Source: Oceanospirillum sp047518265
GTDB taxonomy: Bacteria > Pseudomonadota > Gammaproteobacteria > Pseudomonadales > Halomonadaceae
Assembly: GCA_047518265.1 (NCBI GenBank)
Contig: JAKZRG010000006.1
Location: 62,001 to 126,000, forward strand
Direction of reading: 5' to 3'
DNA length: 64,000 bases
Shown here: one piece after another, positions 33,142 through 41,628 of the stretch
Layout: each line of letters begins with the position of its first letter
How positions within the stretch are numbered: the first letter of the stretch is position 1
Translations under genes and position numbers: made by a program
The notes under the pieces: generated by a model
Database searches by the model: none
Told to the model about the DNA's origin: nothing
Seen by the model: only the letters and a program-made list of their open reading frames with translations

Positions 33142-34083
33142 GTGAGGATGGATTCACTGAGTCAATTTATTGAACACCTCGCCCCTAAGTGCGAGGTGTT
33201 TGCCCATGTACAGTTGCGGGCGCCCTGGGGCATTGCCGAGTCCCAATTAACTGGCTGCTGCTTCAGCTATGTACACTCTGGACGCTGTTTATTAGAGATA
33301 AATAATCAGTCACCGTTATGGTTGGAACAGGGTAGTTTGCTGCTATTGCCCTATGGTTCACCTCATCGTTTGATGAGTGAACAGGATGTTACCTGCCAGG
33401 ATGCACACTCCTTATTTGTCGGTAAAACCAGGCAGGAACTGGAAGAAATAACCATCGGAGGCCAAGGGGCTGCCAGTAGCGTTATATGTGGCGTGCTCAG
33501 CTTTGCACCTTTTATGCACTGGGCTGGTTCATCTCTATTAGGCGGTTTACCTGAGGTGATCGTGATCCCCGCACAGGAACAGCCTCGTGTTGCTCAGTTA
33601 CTGGCTTGGCTATATCAGGAGAATGCTCAGTCGGGTGCTGGCAGTCAAGCGGCGTCTCAACGTTTGTTGGATCTGTTATTACTGGAGGTGTTGCGTTATC
33701 TGGATCAACAGACATTACAACCCGGTTGGTTATTAGCGGTACAGGATCGTTATCTGGCTCCGGTACTGATGGCGATTCAACAACAGCCACAAGATGATTG
33801 GACGGTTGAGTCTCTGGCCCAGTACTCCGGTCTGGCCCGCTCTGCCTTTGCCCAACGTTTTAAGCAGTTGACTGAGAGTACACCATTACAGTTTGTTCAA
33901 CAGTGGCGCTGTTTATTGGCAGCTCAGTTGTTAGTGACTGGGGATAATGGGGTTAAACAGATTGCCCATCAATGTGGCTTTCAGTCTAGCGATGTTTTTA
34001 TTCGCAATTTTCGTAAATTCCATGGCACAACACCGAAGCAGTATCGTTTACAGTTTAAAGCCCTAGCTCCTGAATATTCATAA
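33142..34083 (+). CDS. AraC-family regulator with cupin sensor domain
   Basis: The N-terminal cupin domain (about residues 15-190; HSGRCLLEINNQSPLWLEQGSLLLLPYGSPHRL) is of the AraC_binding_2/cupin_6 type common in regulators of SDR and transport genes. The C-terminal AraC HTH pair occupies about 205-305 (VESLAQYSGLARSAFAQRFKQLTESTPLQFVQQWR, GVKQIAHQCGFQSSDVFIRNFRKFHGTTPKQYR). Start is either the GTG at 33142 or the ATG two codons later at 33148. It lies 135 bp before an SDR-type gene on the same strand, which may be its target. Confidence 0.88.
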   Translation: MRMDSLSQFIEHLAPKCEVFAHVQLRAPWGIAESQLTGCCFSYVHSGRCLLEINNQSPLWLEQGSLLLLPYGSPHRLMSEQDVTCQDAHSLFVGKTRQELEEITIGGQGAASSVICGVLSFAPFMHWAGSSLLGGLPEVIVIPAQEQPRVAQLLAWLYQENAQSGAGSQAASQRLLDLLLLEVLRYLDQQTLQPGWLLAVQDRYLAPVLMAIQQQPQDDWTVESLAQYSGLARSAFAQRFKQLTESTPLQFVQQWRCLLAAQLLVTGDNGVKQIAHQCGFQSSDVFIRNFRKFHGTTPKQYRLQFKALAPEYS

Positions 34084-34218
34084 ATCGACGGATCGTCCAA
34101 GGTTATCGATAGCTTATCCTTCTTTGCTTTCCTTCTATAGAGTCCTGCCTGAAAGCTATTTACAGTGACGCCCATATTCATCAATCAGTTTGCTATATCC
34201 GTTAATTGAAAGGGACGT

Positions 34219-35070
34219 ATGATGCAGAAAAAATCTGTTTTGGTAACCGGTGGCACCGGTAATATTGGCAGCGCCGTAGTGGCGGAGCTATTGCAATACG
34301 ATTATCAGGTCAGTGTTTTGTGCCGTTCAGAGCAAAGCGCAGAAAAGGCGTTAAAACTGGGAGCTCATGTAATATCTGGTGATATCCAGCAACCCGAGGT
34401 CTGGCTCGAACAGTTAAATCAGTTTGATGGACTGATCCATCTGGCCTGTGGTTTTGGTGAGGATATGGGGCAAGTGGATATGGCCTTGATGCGGGCAGTC
34501 GCTCAAGCGACAGCAGAACGAGATCAAACGCTGACGCTCTTGTACACCTCCGGCTGTTGGACCTATGGTAATCACTCCGACCTTATCACCGAACAAACGC
34601 CTAAAACGTCTATCCCAGCTTTTCAGTGGATGTTAGATAGCATTGCCTATCTCAAACAACAACCGAGTATTGATCTTAGAGTGGTGAGTCCGGTCAATGT
34701 GGTGGATAAAGAAGCCCCCTCGGTGCCACCGATCCTGTTGTGGGAACTGGAACGTATGGGGCAACCTTGTGTACCTGAATCGGAGCAACTGTGCTGGGCT
34801 TTGGTTGAAAGGGGAAATTTAGCTGAGCTCTATCGGTTAGTGCTGGAAAAAGGCCGAGCTGGCGAAGAGTATATTGCTGCAGGCGATGAAGCGGTGACCG
34901 TTGGGGGCTTAGGGCAGCAACTCAGCGATCAGCCTGTAAAGGTTGTTCCTATAAGTGAGTGGCAGCAGGTATATGGTGACTGGGCTCAAGGTTATGGTTT
35001 AAATCAACCCTTTTCCAGTGCTAAAGCGATAAAAGAGTTAGGCTGGCTGCCTTGTTCAGTATTGGGTTGA
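34219..35070 (+). CDS. NAD(P)-binding SDR-family protein (epimerase-like)
   Basis: 283 aa with an N-terminal Rossmann nucleotide site VLVTGGTGNIGSAVVAELL and TLLYTSGCWTYGN corresponding to the catalytic Ser/Thr strand of extended SDRs. I do not see a clear YxxxK motif (the region reads FQWMLDSIAYLKQQ), so activity may be atypical or only binding. AAAGGGACGT precedes the ATG. It follows an AraC regulator gene and ends near a hairpin terminator. Substrate unknown. Confidence 0.82.
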   Translation: MMQKKSVLVTGGTGNIGSAVVAELLQYDYQVSVLCRSEQSAEKALKLGAHVISGDIQQPEVWLEQLNQFDGLIHLACGFGEDMGQVDMALMRAVAQATAERDQTLTLLYTSGCWTYGNHSDLITEQTPKTSIPAFQWMLDSIAYLKQQPSIDLRVVSPVNVVDKEAPSVPPILLWELERMGQPCVPESEQLCWALVERGNLAELYRLVLEKGRAGEEYIAAGDEAVTVGGLGQQLSDQPVKVVPISEWQQVYGDWAQGYGLNQPFSSAKAIKELGWLPCSVLG

Positions 35071-35121
35071 TTGGACTCCAAACTTAACATCTGAGCAGTT
35101 GATAGACGGGATAAAATTAAA

Positions 35122-35150
35122 AGCAGAGACCCTAAATGGGTTTCTGCCTT
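35122..35150. terminator. Hairpin terminator between convergent genes
   Basis: GCAGAGACCC / GGGTTTCTGC stem (one G-T pair), loop TAAAT, then CTTTA. It lies between the SDR gene (+) and the unknown gene ending at 35191 (-). Confidence 0.55.
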
Positions 35151-35190
35151 TATGAGGTGTCAATCGGCAGCTGACACTGGAATCACATAT

Positions 35191-36075
35191 TTATAGATAA
35201 CCGTCTCTAATTTGTTCAGGTGAGTAGTGCATTACCTGTTTACGGGTCATCATCTCCCCCTCAGCTAAAGGCTTCAATTCGGCTTCGCCGGAAAAGTGTT
35301 CCTGTAGGGCTGCAATGGCAGCTTCCGGGCTACTGCTGTCTCTGAGCTGTCGATAAATGTCTCGGGTTTGAGCTAAGTCGTATCCAGCCTGTTCTGACAG
35401 TTGCATCAGGTTGTTGTGATTGATACTGATACCGCCGTCTTTATCCCAGCCGCTAATAGTAAGCCCATCCTGAGTTAATAGATTTGTCTGCGGAACACTT
35501 TCCCAAGCTTCCCTTTGCTCTTTTTGCTGTTGTTGTATTCTTGCAGTTGTTTGTTTGGCCAGTAGGATATCCTGGTGCATCTGTTGGTGCTGGATATACG
35601 TCTGCTCTTTATAGTCGAGGCCGCTGAATGCTTCATAAGCTTCAGCATGAGTCGGTCCTTTACCCGGTGCAAACTCCTCGATACTGATCTTATTACCGTA
35701 ATGCTGTTTCAGATAATCAATGCGAGAAGCATTATCATCACCTTCCATCTTCAGATTGTTGCGGGTTGTGGCAGAACCATCGGTCTGCATATAACCCACA
35801 ACTTCGCCGCTCATTTTAATGATCGCGCTGGTATCATGTTGATCAGCTTTTGCTAGACGGTCTTCCAGAACTTGCTCTGGATTTAACCTTGGAAGATTGA
35901 GAGCGAGTTCATCTCCTATTTTGTTCTTATCTACTAGAGAAAGCGTGGTGAGCTTTGCTCCCGTCAACTCCATAGGCAAATAGTCATCAATCTTAAATTG
36001 GTTTCCACCAACCTTTGTCGCAGTAGGTATATAAGGTTTTGATACTGGTACTGATGTCGATTGAATGCTCTGCAT
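35191..36075 (-). CDS. Unrecognised 294-aa protein
   Basis: No family recognised. Soluble and hydrophilic, with no signal peptide or membrane segment. The N-terminus is Ser/Pro/Thr-rich (about residues 1-25). A Gln-rich, probably helical segment is found around residues 160-190 (HQQMHQDILLAKQTTARIQQQQKEQ). The C-terminal part has a predicted-helical QAGYDLAQTRDIYRQL and SPEAAIAALQEHF. The start ATG at 36075 is preceded by an AGGGAGTC site. It is flanked by unrelated genes and seems monocistronic. Coding is supported by length and a clean ribosome site. Confidence 0.7.
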   Translation of the reverse strand: MQSIQSTSVPVSKPYIPTATKVGGNQFKIDDYLPMELTGAKLTTLSLVDKNKIGDELALNLPRLNPEQVLEDRLAKADQHDTSAIIKMSGEVVGYMQTDGSATTRNNLKMEGDDNASRIDYLKQHYGNKISIEEFAPGKGPTHAEAYEAFSGLDYKEQTYIQHQQMHQDILLAKQTTARIQQQQKEQREAWESVPQTNLLTQDGLTISGWDKDGGISINHNNLMQLSEQAGYDLAQTRDIYRQLRDSSSPEAAIAALQEHFSGEAELKPLAEGEMMTRKQVMHYSPEQIRDGYL

Positions 36076-36697
36076 ACCGAGACTCCCTGTATAATTTAAA
36101 GTAAATACTCTTAATATCTTTGATTAATGCAGAACTTATGCCAATAAAGGAAGCTTTGTTTGAGTGCGTCATAAAGAAACCAGTCCTTCCGGAAAAGAGA
36201 GTTACGCACTCAGGAGATCGCATATTTAGAAATAGGTGATATTTTTCCCATTTTTTATGGAAATGACGGATATTTTTTGCCGCCATTAACGGACAATTAT
36301 GACCGCCACTGAAGGTTTAGAACATTTTTATTGAGGCATGAAGTGACCTGCTAGAAGAGAGAAACGTATTGCTCTTGATTAAAATGATTGCCGATAACTG
36401 TTTGAAAAATAAAATCATAATGTAGCTTTCGGTTATATAGATTTTTATTATTAGGGCACCCTATCTTGGAAAAACAGACGTAAACTAAGATAAAAGGTGA
36501 AAATAATAGTTGTTTTTTATTTGGACTCGCTATATTCTGGCCGCGGCTTGAAGTTTAGCCATAAAATTATGCCTGCTTTACGATGTACTATTATTTTCGT
36601 CCTGTATTTCATAATTTATAGCGTTAGTTTCTGCCATCTGATCTTTTGTTTTAAGAAGATCATTATTATTAATTATTGAAATTTTTAGGATATTACT
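36076..36697. other. Long region upstream of the cold-shock gene
   Basis: 622 bp, A+T-rich, no gene called. The last 150-200 bp probably form the long structured leader usual for CspA-family genes. An inverted pair, CCTTCCGGAAAAG near 36185, is small. I see no clear promoter match. Confidence 0.5.
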
Positions 36698-36904
36698 ATG
36701 TCTAAAGTTACTGGTATCGTTAAGTGGTTCAACGAAGAGAAAGGTTTTGGTTTCATTGAGCAGTCTTCTGGTCCAGACGTATTTGCTCATTTCCGCGCTA
36801 TCGTTGGTGAAGGCTTCAAGACTCTGAAAGAAGGTCAAGAAGTTGAGTTCTCTATCACTCAAGGCGCTAAAGGTCCTCAAGCTGAAGAAATTCGCGTACT
36901 TTAA
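36698..36904 (+). CDS. CspA-family cold-shock protein
   Basis: 68-aa single cold-shock domain binding single-stranded RNA and DNA. RNP1 (KGFGFIEQ) and RNP2-like (VFAHFRAI) motifs are present, after the typical KVTGIVKWFNEEKG start. The usual histidine of RNP2 is kept (FAHF). Preceded by a long A+T-rich leader and followed by a terminator 70 bp downstream, so monocistronic. Confidence 0.95.
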   Translation: MSKVTGIVKWFNEEKGFGFIEQSSGPDVFAHFRAIVGEGFKTLKEGQEVEFSITQGAKGPQAEEIRVL

Positions 36905-36971
36905 TTAGTGCGATAGCTTAGAGTTAGGATATCCGATAGCTGTATCTCAGCTAACAGAGTCCGACCTAGAA

Positions 36972-37002
36972 GAGAGCATAGTCATTGACTGTGCTCTTTT
37001 TC
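36972..37002 (+). terminator. Terminator after the cold-shock gene
   Basis: AGAGCATAGTC / GACTGTGCTCT stem with a small loop, followed by TTTTTCGTTTT. Confidence 0.82.
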
Positions 37003-37208
37003 GTTTTAGGAACGATTACCTTCTGGTTATCCTTGTTGATAATATTATTGATATCGTTTTGATAAAGCTATCGATACGGTGTTGGTCAAACGTGTAAAAT
37101 TTAAATTCCCACTTATTCTGCTATTGATGTGCTGCTGTAATTTTCCTGCCCTGTAAATATAATTTTTAGTATTTGGTTTTAACCGTTCTGATTATTTGTT
37201 AATTGCTG

Positions 37209-37296
37209 CATACCTAAACAAGAGTATTCCAATATTTTCCGACGACCGTCAGAGAAAATGGCAATATTCTGTAAAGATTTTTTTGTTTAGGTGCTT
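37209..37296. repeat. Inverted-repeat element, CCTAAACAA family
   Basis: Ends are CCTAAACAA (37213-37221) and TTGTTTAGG (37283-37291). Inside lies a second inverted pair, AATATTTTC / GAAAATGGCAATATT. The whole element can fold into one long hairpin. Related copies lie at 48295-48351, in part at 52755, and more distantly at 53725. The wider gap 36905-37369 holds otherwise only the terminator and A+T-rich DNA. Confidence 0.65.
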
Positions 37297-37369
37297 AGGA
37301 TATAAAATTATTTGGTTTGGCACCTGCTATAGGAAATAGCAACGAGTGTGTTATGGATGTAAGAGAAAA

Positions 37370-37597
37370 ATGTTAGTTAATATTAGTGAAAAAGTTTGTG
37401 TTCAGAAATACACATCAAACTATCAAACCCAATGGGCCTGTTATGAGCCTTTTGAACGCCCAGCCCAGCAAAAACGCTGCTCCTGGAAGAAAGTATCAGG
37501 CTTGATGTCCACCGCTGAAATGTCCCTTTGGTTAGAACAACGCTACCCAGGCAGTGATCATGCTAAGCACTTTTCCAATGTGCCCAACAGACTATGA
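37370..37597 (+). CDS. Small hypothetical protein (75 aa)
   Basis: No family recognised. It contains two tryptophans, a cysteine and a basic middle (QKRCSWKKVSG), with no signal or membrane segment. The ATG at 37370 is preceded by GTAAGAGAAAA, a weak ribosome site; the frame is open eight codons further up from 37346. It lies 64 bp before an AraC regulator gene on the same strand. Plausible but unproven. Confidence 0.45.
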   Translation: MLVNISEKVCVQKYTSNYQTQWACYEPFERPAQQKRCSWKKVSGLMSTAEMSLWLEQRYPGSDHAKHFSNVPNRL

Positions 37598-37661
37598 TCA
37601 ATAGCTGAGCGTGATTAATAATAGGATATAACTCAGTTCTGCTACTCAATGGATAGATACT

Positions 37662-38411
37662 ATGAAGCATGATCCTAAACCTCTCTGTGCTCGATTATCT
37701 ATCCGTTCTTATGGGCCAAAACCTAGGGCCCATACTCATGATTTTTGTCAGGTGGTTATTCCCTTGCATGGAGTGATTGAACTCTTGCTAGGGCAAGCTG
37801 ACATTCATGAAGGGCAGAAAGCTGAACGGTTAGGGCCAGGTAAAGGGGCTTTGATTCAATCCGGTGTTATGCATCGCTTTTTAGCCGATGCCAAAGCCTG
37901 TTTTATCGTGGCTGATCTAGACTCTTTGCCTTTAGAGTTGGAGTCTCGCTCTGATCCCTTTATCGATATCTCCGATAGCTTTCTGAGCTATTGTTTGTTT
38001 ATTGAACAGCAGTTAAACAGCGAACTGAACCAGACTTTGGAACAGAGTATGGGGCTGCTATTTGTTCAACTACTGGCACAGCAATCCAGCAGTAGCAAAA
38101 GAGATAGTCGTATCCAAAAGGCCTTGGAGTATCTGGCGCAGGACTTAAGCCATACGCCAGAGTTAAAACAGTTAGCTTCTATAGCCTGTTTAAGTGTGAG
38201 CCAATACAAAAATCTTTTCCGTCAGGTGACAGGGCTATCCACTGGACAATATCTGTTAAAACTACGAATGGAAAAGGCTCGTGCCCTGTTGGCCCATACG
38301 GACTACCCTGTCGGAATAATAGCCAATAAAGTAGGCTATCAGGATGCTTCTGCATTTAGCCGTCGCTTTGCTGACTTCTTTGATCAATCTCCCAGAGACT
38401 ATCGTCGTTAG
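37662..38411 (+). CDS. AraC-family transcriptional regulator
   Basis: 249 aa. N-terminal cupin/AraC-binding part (about residues 15-95: HTHDFCQVVIPLHGVIELLLG, GKGALIQSGVMHRF); C-terminal double HTH (about 150-249: LKQLASIACLSVSQYKNLFRQVTGLSTGQYLLKLRMEKARALL, VGIIANKVGYQDASAFSRRFADFFDQSPRDYRR). It lies just upstream of the marR-RND group on the same strand, but marR has its own promoter. Target unknown. Confidence 0.9.
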   Translation: MKHDPKPLCARLSIRSYGPKPRAHTHDFCQVVIPLHGVIELLLGQADIHEGQKAERLGPGKGALIQSGVMHRFLADAKACFIVADLDSLPLELESRSDPFIDISDSFLSYCLFIEQQLNSELNQTLEQSMGLLFVQLLAQQSSSSKRDSRIQKALEYLAQDLSHTPELKQLASIACLSVSQYKNLFRQVTGLSTGQYLLKLRMEKARALLAHTDYPVGIIANKVGYQDASAFSRRFADFFDQSPRDYRR

Positions 38412-38483
38412 TTTGAATGTGAGTATCAATAAATATCACATCGGCAATCCATTCAATTAGGTTTATTCCCTATTGTTTTTTCT

Positions 38484-38518
38484 TTGACACACCATGCATA
38501 TGCATGTAAATTATTTGC
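38484..38518 (+). promoter_or_regulatory. marR promoter with overlapping palindromic operator
   Basis: A -35 match TTGACA (38484-38489), a 17-bp spacer and a -10 TAAATT (38507-38512) are visible. The 12-bp perfect palindrome ATGCATATGCAT (38494-38505) fills the spacer. Transcription would begin at or next to the A of the marR ATG (38519), implying a leaderless mRNA. A closely matching sequence recurs before the RND gene. Confidence 0.65.
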
Positions 38519-38965
38519 ATGAGTAAAAATACGATTGAAATTGCATCTGAGCTGGCTCAGTTACCCTGTCTAAACCTGACACTACGTAAAGCTACGCGGG
38601 TGATGAATAAAATCTATGACCAGCATCTGTCTGCCTGTGATTTAAAAGGAGGGCAGTTTACGATTCTGCGTGCCTCTTATCTGCTGGGCGAGACCAGCAA
38701 TAAACAGCTGCAATCGGTCTTAGTATTGGATCAAACCACTTTAACCCGCAACCTAAAGCCCTTGATTCGGGATGGCTATCTGGATGTTCAGCCGGGACAG
38801 GATCGTCGTCAGAAGGTATTACGCCTAAGTGAAGCTGGTTTGGAAAAATATAAACAAGCGGAAGTGTTTTGGTTTGAAGCGCAAAAAGAGGTCTATCAGC
38901 AGTTGGGGCCTGAACTGAGCCAGCAGTTACTGGGGCTGAGTGAAACCATTGTTGGCTTAGATTGA
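38519..38965 (+). CDS. MarR-family regulator, possibly leaderless
   Basis: 148-aa winged-helix regulator: LTLRKATRVMNKIYDQHL, GGQFTILRASYLLGETSNKQLQSVLVLDQTTLTRNLKPLIRDGYLDV, and the wing PGQDRRQKVLRLSEAGLEKY. No Shine-Dalgarno sequence precedes the ATG, and the inferred promoter puts the transcript start at the ATG. It is probably the repressor of the downstream RND/LolA-like/barrel genes and of itself, since similar ATGCATAT palindromes precede both. It ends in its own terminator. Confidence 0.9.
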   Translation: MSKNTIEIASELAQLPCLNLTLRKATRVMNKIYDQHLSACDLKGGQFTILRASYLLGETSNKQLQSVLVLDQTTLTRNLKPLIRDGYLDVQPGQDRRQKVLRLSEAGLEKYKQAEVFWFEAQKEVYQQLGPELSQQLLGLSETIVGLD

Positions 38966-38986
38966 ATTAGGATGGATTGATAGGAT

Positions 38987-39021
38987 TAGCCGCTGTTATT
39001 AATCGTTAGTGGCTATTTTTT
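38987..39021 (+). terminator. Terminator after marR
   Basis: TAGCCGCT / AGTGGCTA stem (one G-T pair), loop with an additional GTT/AAC pairing option, followed by TTTTTT. It separates marR from the exporter genes. Confidence 0.7.
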
Positions 39022-39030
39022 CAACCCTAT

Positions 39031-39139
39031 ACATGCATATACATTTAAGTGAAAATTTTGTATCTAAGAAATTAACAGTATTAAGCGCGATGGGATTAGT
39101 TTCCCGTTATTTTTTTAAAAATACATGTATACGCATATT
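39031..39139. promoter_or_regulatory. Operator-like palindromes upstream of the RND gene
   Basis: ACATGCATATACATTTAAG (39031-39049) matches the marR operator core C-ATGCATAT-(A/G)-CAT-(T/G)-TAA nearly base for base. ATACATGTAT (39121-39130), followed by ACGCATAT, is a second related palindrome. Both lie in the 195 bp before the exporter start. They are probably the sites through which the MarR protein controls it. Confidence 0.6.
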
Positions 39140-39160
39140 TGTGCGTCATATGAGGGTGTC

Positions 39161-41596
39161 ATGTCTGCTTATGAACAAGAAATAGGTACTTTGCCTGAAG
39201 ATCGAGCTACTCGGTTTTTCAGCCGGGTAGTTGAGTATCCAAAAATGATAATGCTACTGGGTCTTGTGCTCTTGGTGGCCTGGTTATCCCAGCTACCTCA
39301 GCTGTATAAAGATACTCGGGCGGATGCATTTTTGTCGGAGGATAATCCCGCACTGGTTTATAAGAACAAGGTTAAAGAGCAATTTGGCCTATCCGACCCT
39401 ATGGTGATTGCCGTGGTCAATCGCTCAGAAACCGGTGTTTTTAATCCTAAGACGTTGGCTCTCATTGAGCAGCTGAGTGACAGTCTGATGGTGCTGGATA
39501 ATATCGATCCGAATCGGGTGCTGAGCCTTTCGACGGAAAATAATATTACCGGTACTGCGGATGGTATGGAGGTGGATGCCTTCTATGAACCTTATCCCGA
39601 TACTCAGCAACAGGCGGAACGTATGCGTCGTGCCGTCGCTGATTTTCCTCTATATCAGGGCAACTTAGTAGCAGAGAACGGCCAGGCGGCGCTGATTGTG
39701 GCTGAACTGGTGGATGAAACTCAGGCGAAAGCTACCTTTAATCAGTTGATGGCCCTAGTGGAGCAGGCCCAGCTTGGTGCGAATGATCAACTACATGTAG
39801 CGGGTGAGGGGGCCGTATCCGGTTATTTGGGCAGTTATATTGATGCCGATGCTCAGAAGCTGAATCCTATGGCCGGTCTGATTATTACTCTGATTATGAT
39901 CTTTGCCTTCCGTCGTTTTATACCGGCATTGTTGGGTAACCTGATTATTGCCGCATCTGTGCTGATTCCTTTATCGGTGATGGCCGTGAGTGACGTGCCG
40001 TTTTTTGTTATTACCAATGCCCTGCCAGTCATCCTGATCGGTATTTCTGTCGCCGATGCCATTCATATCTTTAGCGAATATTACGACCTGCAGGCACGTC
40101 ACCCCGAGCGTTCCGTAAAGTCACTGGTGATTGCCGCCATGGCGGAGATGTGGCGTCCGGTGACACTAACTACTCTAACGACAGTAGCCGGTTTTCTAGG
40201 CTTGTATCTGGCGGCCTATATGCCTCCGTTTAAGTTTTTTGGTCTGTTTACTGCGGTAGGTGTTTTTGTTGCCTGGTTCTATTCCATGTTGGTATTGCCT
40301 GCCGCTATGGTATTGGTGAAACCCAAGGTGCATCCGAGTTTTATTAAGGTCGCTCGTCAGGAGAAAACGGATCGATTCAGTCAGTTTATGGCTGTCTTAG
40401 GCGCTTTAACTCTGCGCAATGCGGGTAAAGTTATTGTCTTTTTCCTGTTGATCTCAGGCATAGGGTCTTATGCCGCCTTAGACTTAAAGGTTGATGAGGA
40501 TCGCATTGCCACTTTCCATGAGAGTGAAGCCATCTATATTGCCGATCAGGTGATTAATGAGCTGATGGATGGCACAAATAATCTGGATATTGTCATAGAA
40601 GCGGATCAGCCAGAAGGTTTATTTAACCCTGAATATCTGTTGCAGATGCAGGCACTGCAAAGTTATGCGCAAACTCTGCCCCATGTAAATGGCTCTACCT
40701 CCATTGTGGATTATCTGAAACAGATGAATCGTTCTCTGAATGAAGGAGATAAGTCACAGTACCTTTTACCCAATGACAGAGAGTTGATCGCCCAATACTT
40801 CCTGATCTATACCGCATCTGCCGAACCCACTGATTTCGAGGAAGAGGTGGATTATGACTATCAGATTGCCAATATCCGTTTGAATCTGGATAGCGGTAAA
40901 TACAGTGATATCAAACCTGTGGTGGAAGCACTACAGGCTTATATTGATCAGAATTTTACCTCTTTAGGGCTGAAGGCAACGTTATCTGGTCGGGTGAATG
41001 TCAATTATCACTGGATTAAAGACCTAGGGGAGAGTCACTTTTTAGGTCTAGCAGTCACCCTATTACTGGTATTTGCGATCTCTGCTTGGTTATTCCGTTC
41101 GTTGATGGCAGGTGCTCTGGCTCTGTTACCTGTGGGTGGTTCGATCCTGTTGGTTTATACCAGCATGGTGCTACTGGATATTCCTCTGGGAATTGGCACC
41201 TCTATGTTTGCTTCGGTCGCCGTGGGGTTAGGTGTTGATTTTGCCATTCATACCATTGATCGCCTGCGCGTGGCCTTCCAGCGTCAACCGGGTATTTCTA
41301 GTGCGGCCGATCATGAGCAAGCCATTATGTCCCTTTACCCCAGCACCGGTCGTGCCCTGCTGTTTAATTTCTTAGCTATCGCCTGTGGATTTGGTGTTCT
41401 GATGAGCAGTCAGGTGGTACCACTGATGAACTTCGGTATTATCGTCGCCCTGGCGGTCAGCACCAGCTTTATCACCAGCATGACCCTGATACCGGCCCTG
41501 GTAAAGGTCTTTAAACCCGCCTTTCTCTGTCAGCCCAGCAGCAAACAAGATGCTCGTAATCGCCAAGCAGTCTCTGAAAAACGGGCCAATGCCTAA
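39161..41596 (+). CDS. RND/MMPL-superfamily exporter
   Basis: 811-aa inner-membrane transporter with two repeats of one plus five helices and large periplasmic loops. The second helix group of each half carries the conserved small/acidic pattern (VLIGISVADAIHIFSEYY; VAVGLGVDFAIHTIDRL), with the aspartates expected for proton coupling. This is the HpnN/MMPL-like branch (lipids, hydrophobic compounds) rather than the AcrB branch. I prefer the ATG at 39161, with GAGGG six bases upstream; the open frame from 39125 overlaps an operator palindrome. It is co-directional with a LolA-like protein and a barrel, suggesting lipid or hydrophobic-molecule transport. Confidence 0.9.
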   Translation: MSAYEQEIGTLPEDRATRFFSRVVEYPKMIMLLGLVLLVAWLSQLPQLYKDTRADAFLSEDNPALVYKNKVKEQFGLSDPMVIAVVNRSETGVFNPKTLALIEQLSDSLMVLDNIDPNRVLSLSTENNITGTADGMEVDAFYEPYPDTQQQAERMRRAVADFPLYQGNLVAENGQAALIVAELVDETQAKATFNQLMALVEQAQLGANDQLHVAGEGAVSGYLGSYIDADAQKLNPMAGLIITLIMIFAFRRFIPALLGNLIIAASVLIPLSVMAVSDVPFFVITNALPVILIGISVADAIHIFSEYYDLQARHPERSVKSLVIAAMAEMWRPVTLTTLTTVAGFLGLYLAAYMPPFKFFGLFTAVGVFVAWFYSMLVLPAAMVLVKPKVHPSFIKVARQEKTDRFSQFMAVLGALTLRNAGKVIVFFLLISGIGSYAALDLKVDEDRIATFHESEAIYIADQVINELMDGTNNLDIVIEADQPEGLFNPEYLLQMQALQSYAQTLPHVNGSTSIVDYLKQMNRSLNEGDKSQYLLPNDRELIAQYFLIYTASAEPTDFEEEVDYDYQIANIRLNLDSGKYSDIKPVVEALQAYIDQNFTSLGLKATLSGRVNVNYHWIKDLGESHFLGLAVTLLLVFAISAWLFRSLMAGALALLPVGGSILLVYTSMVLLDIPLGIGTSMFASVAVGLGVDFAIHTIDRLRVAFQRQPGISSAADHEQAIMSLYPSTGRALLFNFLAIACGFGVLMSSQVVPLMNFGIIVALAVSTSFITSMTLIPALVKVFKPAFLCQPSSKQDARNRQAVSEKRANA

Positions 41597-41628
41597 TCTC
41601 TAAGTGCTAACCCTGAGGAGTTATTATT

